Of a stretch of 64,000 bases of DNA, positions 61,571 through 64,000 are shown one piece after another. The first letter of the stretch is position 1; the number at the start of each line of letters is the position of its first letter. The stretch spans positions 20,907,280 through 20,971,279 of the forward strand of contig NC_083605.1 in NCBI RefSeq assembly GCF_029168945.1, read 5' to 3'. The notes beneath the pieces were generated by a model, which saw only the letters and a list, made by a program, of their open reading frames with translations, searched no databases and had not been told where the DNA came from. Source of the DNA: Cannabis sativa (taxonomy: Eukaryota; Streptophyta; Magnoliopsida; Rosales; Cannabaceae). The position numbers and the translations under genes are program-made.

Positions 61571-63340
61571 AGGTTATTGCTTATGCATTTTTACATTCAA
61601 GCATAAATCAAATTCATCTGTATAAGCGTGATGAATCACTATTGAAGAGTAGCATGAAAAAACTAGCCACATCTAAATAGGCGTAAAATCAAAGGTTGTT
61701 GAAGAATCTCACTTATTGATTTCAACTCATGGATCCTTGTTATTGACTTAAAAGAAAAAACATCAAAAGAAGAAAAAGAACGATTAACAAACCCATGCTA
61801 AGTACAACGTCCCATACATAGGAGGAGTTTATATATTTTAAAAATAGCAAATTATATTTCTAATTTCAATACTATTAATTTGTTTATAATACACACATCA
61901 AAATATCTCATATTTTAGATTATACTGCTTATTATAAGTATAATATATATAAAAAAAATTTAAAAATTGGACAACATTGCACAAAGAAAGTTTTAGTTCT
62001 CTAGTTATAATATATCCATACAAAAAATTAAAAGATACTTATTGTAAGAAAAATTTACATAATAGACTAAAGCTTTGAAAAAATTTACAAAAGTATATCA
62101 ACACAAATTTTTTTTGTTATTTTTACTTTTTAAACTTTTTTATTTACAAAAATATCTCTTCAGTACAAGTAATAAACTATTTTTTTATTATTATTTTATA
62201 GTTGATTTATAGTTATCGTGGTGGTGTTGATTTCACGTTGTTTTTTAGTTTTTTTTTTTTTTTTACTTTTTGATAATATATTTTTGTAATTTTAAAATTT
62301 TACAATAGTATTTTTATAATTAAAAATTTTAGGCCGTAAAATTGTAAATAAAATATGAAAAAATATATATATATTTTTAAAAATTCTTCAATTGTAATAT
62401 ATGATAAAAGATTTTTGTCTCTAGTTTTGTCTTATTTTTAAAAGTATATATATGATGTGAATGTGCCAACAACAATGTAGGTGGGCATGACTTATTATTA
62501 ATTGGTTAGACATATTTATATAAAATAAATATTTATTTATAGAAGTAGTGTTTGGTACGAATTATATTATTGTGTTATATATAATATTCTATTTAGTTAT
62601 ATTATGTAGAATTATTTTAATACAATATTATTTTAGTATTATCTTATCTTTTCTTATATATAATAAGATTCTTATTCCCTTTCAATTCATTTTACTACTC
62701 TAGCCTTTTATATTAGATTTTTACAAGTTGTTTTAATGTCTTTTTTATATAAGTTTATTTCTTTTTTTTTATTATTATTATTTTTAACTAATAACCTTCT
62801 TTTTTCTTTGTTAGTAGATTTTTTTTCACAAAAAACAAAACAAGTATAATTGAAAATACACATTGAATGCTTATTCATGTATTTAGGATATATATCTAGT
62901 ATTTTTTATGAGTTGGTGTTAGTAATAGTAATTCTGTTATTCTTATTTTGATTATCATATAATTTGTGACTTTATTATTATTTGTTTATTATTATTTGTT
63001 TATTTTTTTTTATATTCATATTCAATTATAATTCTCTTCCTATTCTTTACTTAACTAGAAATTTTTTTACCAATCCTGTTTTCATTAAAATTGGAGTAAA
63101 GGCTATTTTTGACTTTAAATATTTTTTTTATAAGAGTACTATTTAAATGTTACGTAAGATTTAAGAATATTGGAAATATATTTTTTAACCATATATGACA
63201 TATTTTTTTTTTAATGCAATAGTTATATAAAAATTAGCACAGAGTTAGGTCAGACCATCAAATGCACATAAATACTCTATGATTAGTTTGAGGTAATAAA
63301 ATAGAATATAATGGAAAGGAAATAATTTCAATTCCATTCA
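61571..63340. other. AT-rich intergenic DNA
   Basis: Long A/T runs and TATATA stretches. No protein, RNA or complete repeat recognised. Confidence 0.5.
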
Positions 63341-63588
63341 TTTGTTTGGTTGCATTTAAAACTATTGGAATAACATTCCAATGGAATGGTCTTTCTATCG
63401 TTTTGGTAGAATGACTATTCTATTTTAAAATAGAAGAAAAGACCATTCCAATGCAAGATTTGAAAAAATTTAATAATTTTTTTTATTAATTTTTTTATGC
63501 ATTTTAAATTTTATTCCATTCTATTCCTATTCCAATTCTCATTCTCATTCCTATTCCTATGTTTTCATTCCTCCTAACCAAACGCCAC
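63341..63588. mobile_element. Possible MITE with GTTTGGTT termini
   Basis: TTGTTTGGTTGCA on the left and CCTAACCAAACGCCA on the right are partly complementary. The interior has complementary blocks (ATTCCAATGGAATGGTC, GACCATTCCAATG) and ATTCCTATTCC repeats. Fold-back and size fit a MITE, but no target duplication was found. Confidence 0.35.
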
Positions 63589-63925
63589 TTTAGTATTCTA
63601 ATTTACTTGATAAATAACACAAATAACATATAATACATGAATTCAATTTTTTTATTCTACAATTAAGTTCAGATAAAGTAATTGCAGCTTAACTAAGATT
63701 TTAAAAATTATTAATTGAATTTTATCACATCAATTATCTATATTAAATATATATATATTTGAATAAAGGATGATTTCACTAAAATTAACTGGCCTCAGCC
63801 TTAATAATGTCGCACAAAAAAGATTGAGCATTTAGATCATTATACGTACAACCTGACGAGAAATAGGACTCCCTAGCAACACAATGGACAACCCTATTTG
63901 CATATCGATTAACAAAAGAAACAAG

Positions 63926-64000
63926 TGTTGGATATTATTTTACCAGGATCTTAGATCTACTCACAAGTATGTTTATTAACATCCTAAATATGAACTTTCT
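63926..64000 (-). repeat. Family A LTR, minus, cut by window edge
   Basis: TGTTGGATATTATTTTACC followed by the family sequence (AGGATCTTAGATCTACTCAC). Whether it is a solo LTR or part of a longer element cannot be told here. Confidence 0.85.

Overview
This is plant nuclear DNA, most likely from a eudicot. It is AT-rich, carries typical plant transposable elements (Ty1/copia, Ty3/gypsy chromovirus, PIF/Harbinger, Helitron, Tourist MITEs, CACTA-like remnants), and holds one intact plant BAHD acyltransferase gene. Nothing in the window fixes the species. Somewhere in Rosales is only an impression. No bacterial genes, CRISPR arrays, tRNA or rRNA genes were seen.

Layout. 1-18603 is a stack of one long-LTR copia family, here called family A (LTR about 1.9 kb, TGTTGGG...CCAACA ends, initiator-Met-type primer site, Angela-like in its terminal sequences). 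It contains a plus copy running off the left edge, a minus copy (2361-9838), and a scrambled copy (9839-18603) with a large inverted repeat and a chimeric LTR. A WD40 exon fragment follows at 18604-18730. 19572-28284 is a decayed two-gene PIF/Harbinger element with a solo LTR inside a solo LTR in its transposase gene. 28285-36406 is repeat-derived intergenic DNA with an LTR half, a Helitron and CACTA-like pieces. Two abutting Tourist MITEs (36407-36992) precede the BAHD gene (37441-38814). 39210-39529 is a MITE-like element. 40179-56653 is a copia remnant split by a complete but dead gypsy chromovirus (41086-55628, TSD CTAAG), which was itself hit by three family A elements that are now solo LTRs. 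56654-61057 is the 5' part of a second gypsy element, followed by a foreign protease fragment, AT-rich DNA, and another family A LTR at the right edge.

How the parts relate. The BAHD enzyme is the only ORF with full length and intact catalytic motifs. All transposon proteins seen are broken by stops, frameshifts or lost catalytic residues. Target-site duplications give a relative order: old copia, then gypsy 1, then solo LTRs; and PIF element, then outer solo LTR, then inner solo LTR. The most unusual items are the chimeric LTR, which carries a copy of the PIF element's 5' region with microhomology at both joints; the repeated non-coding module inside family A; and the solo LTR in a solo LTR in a transposase gene.
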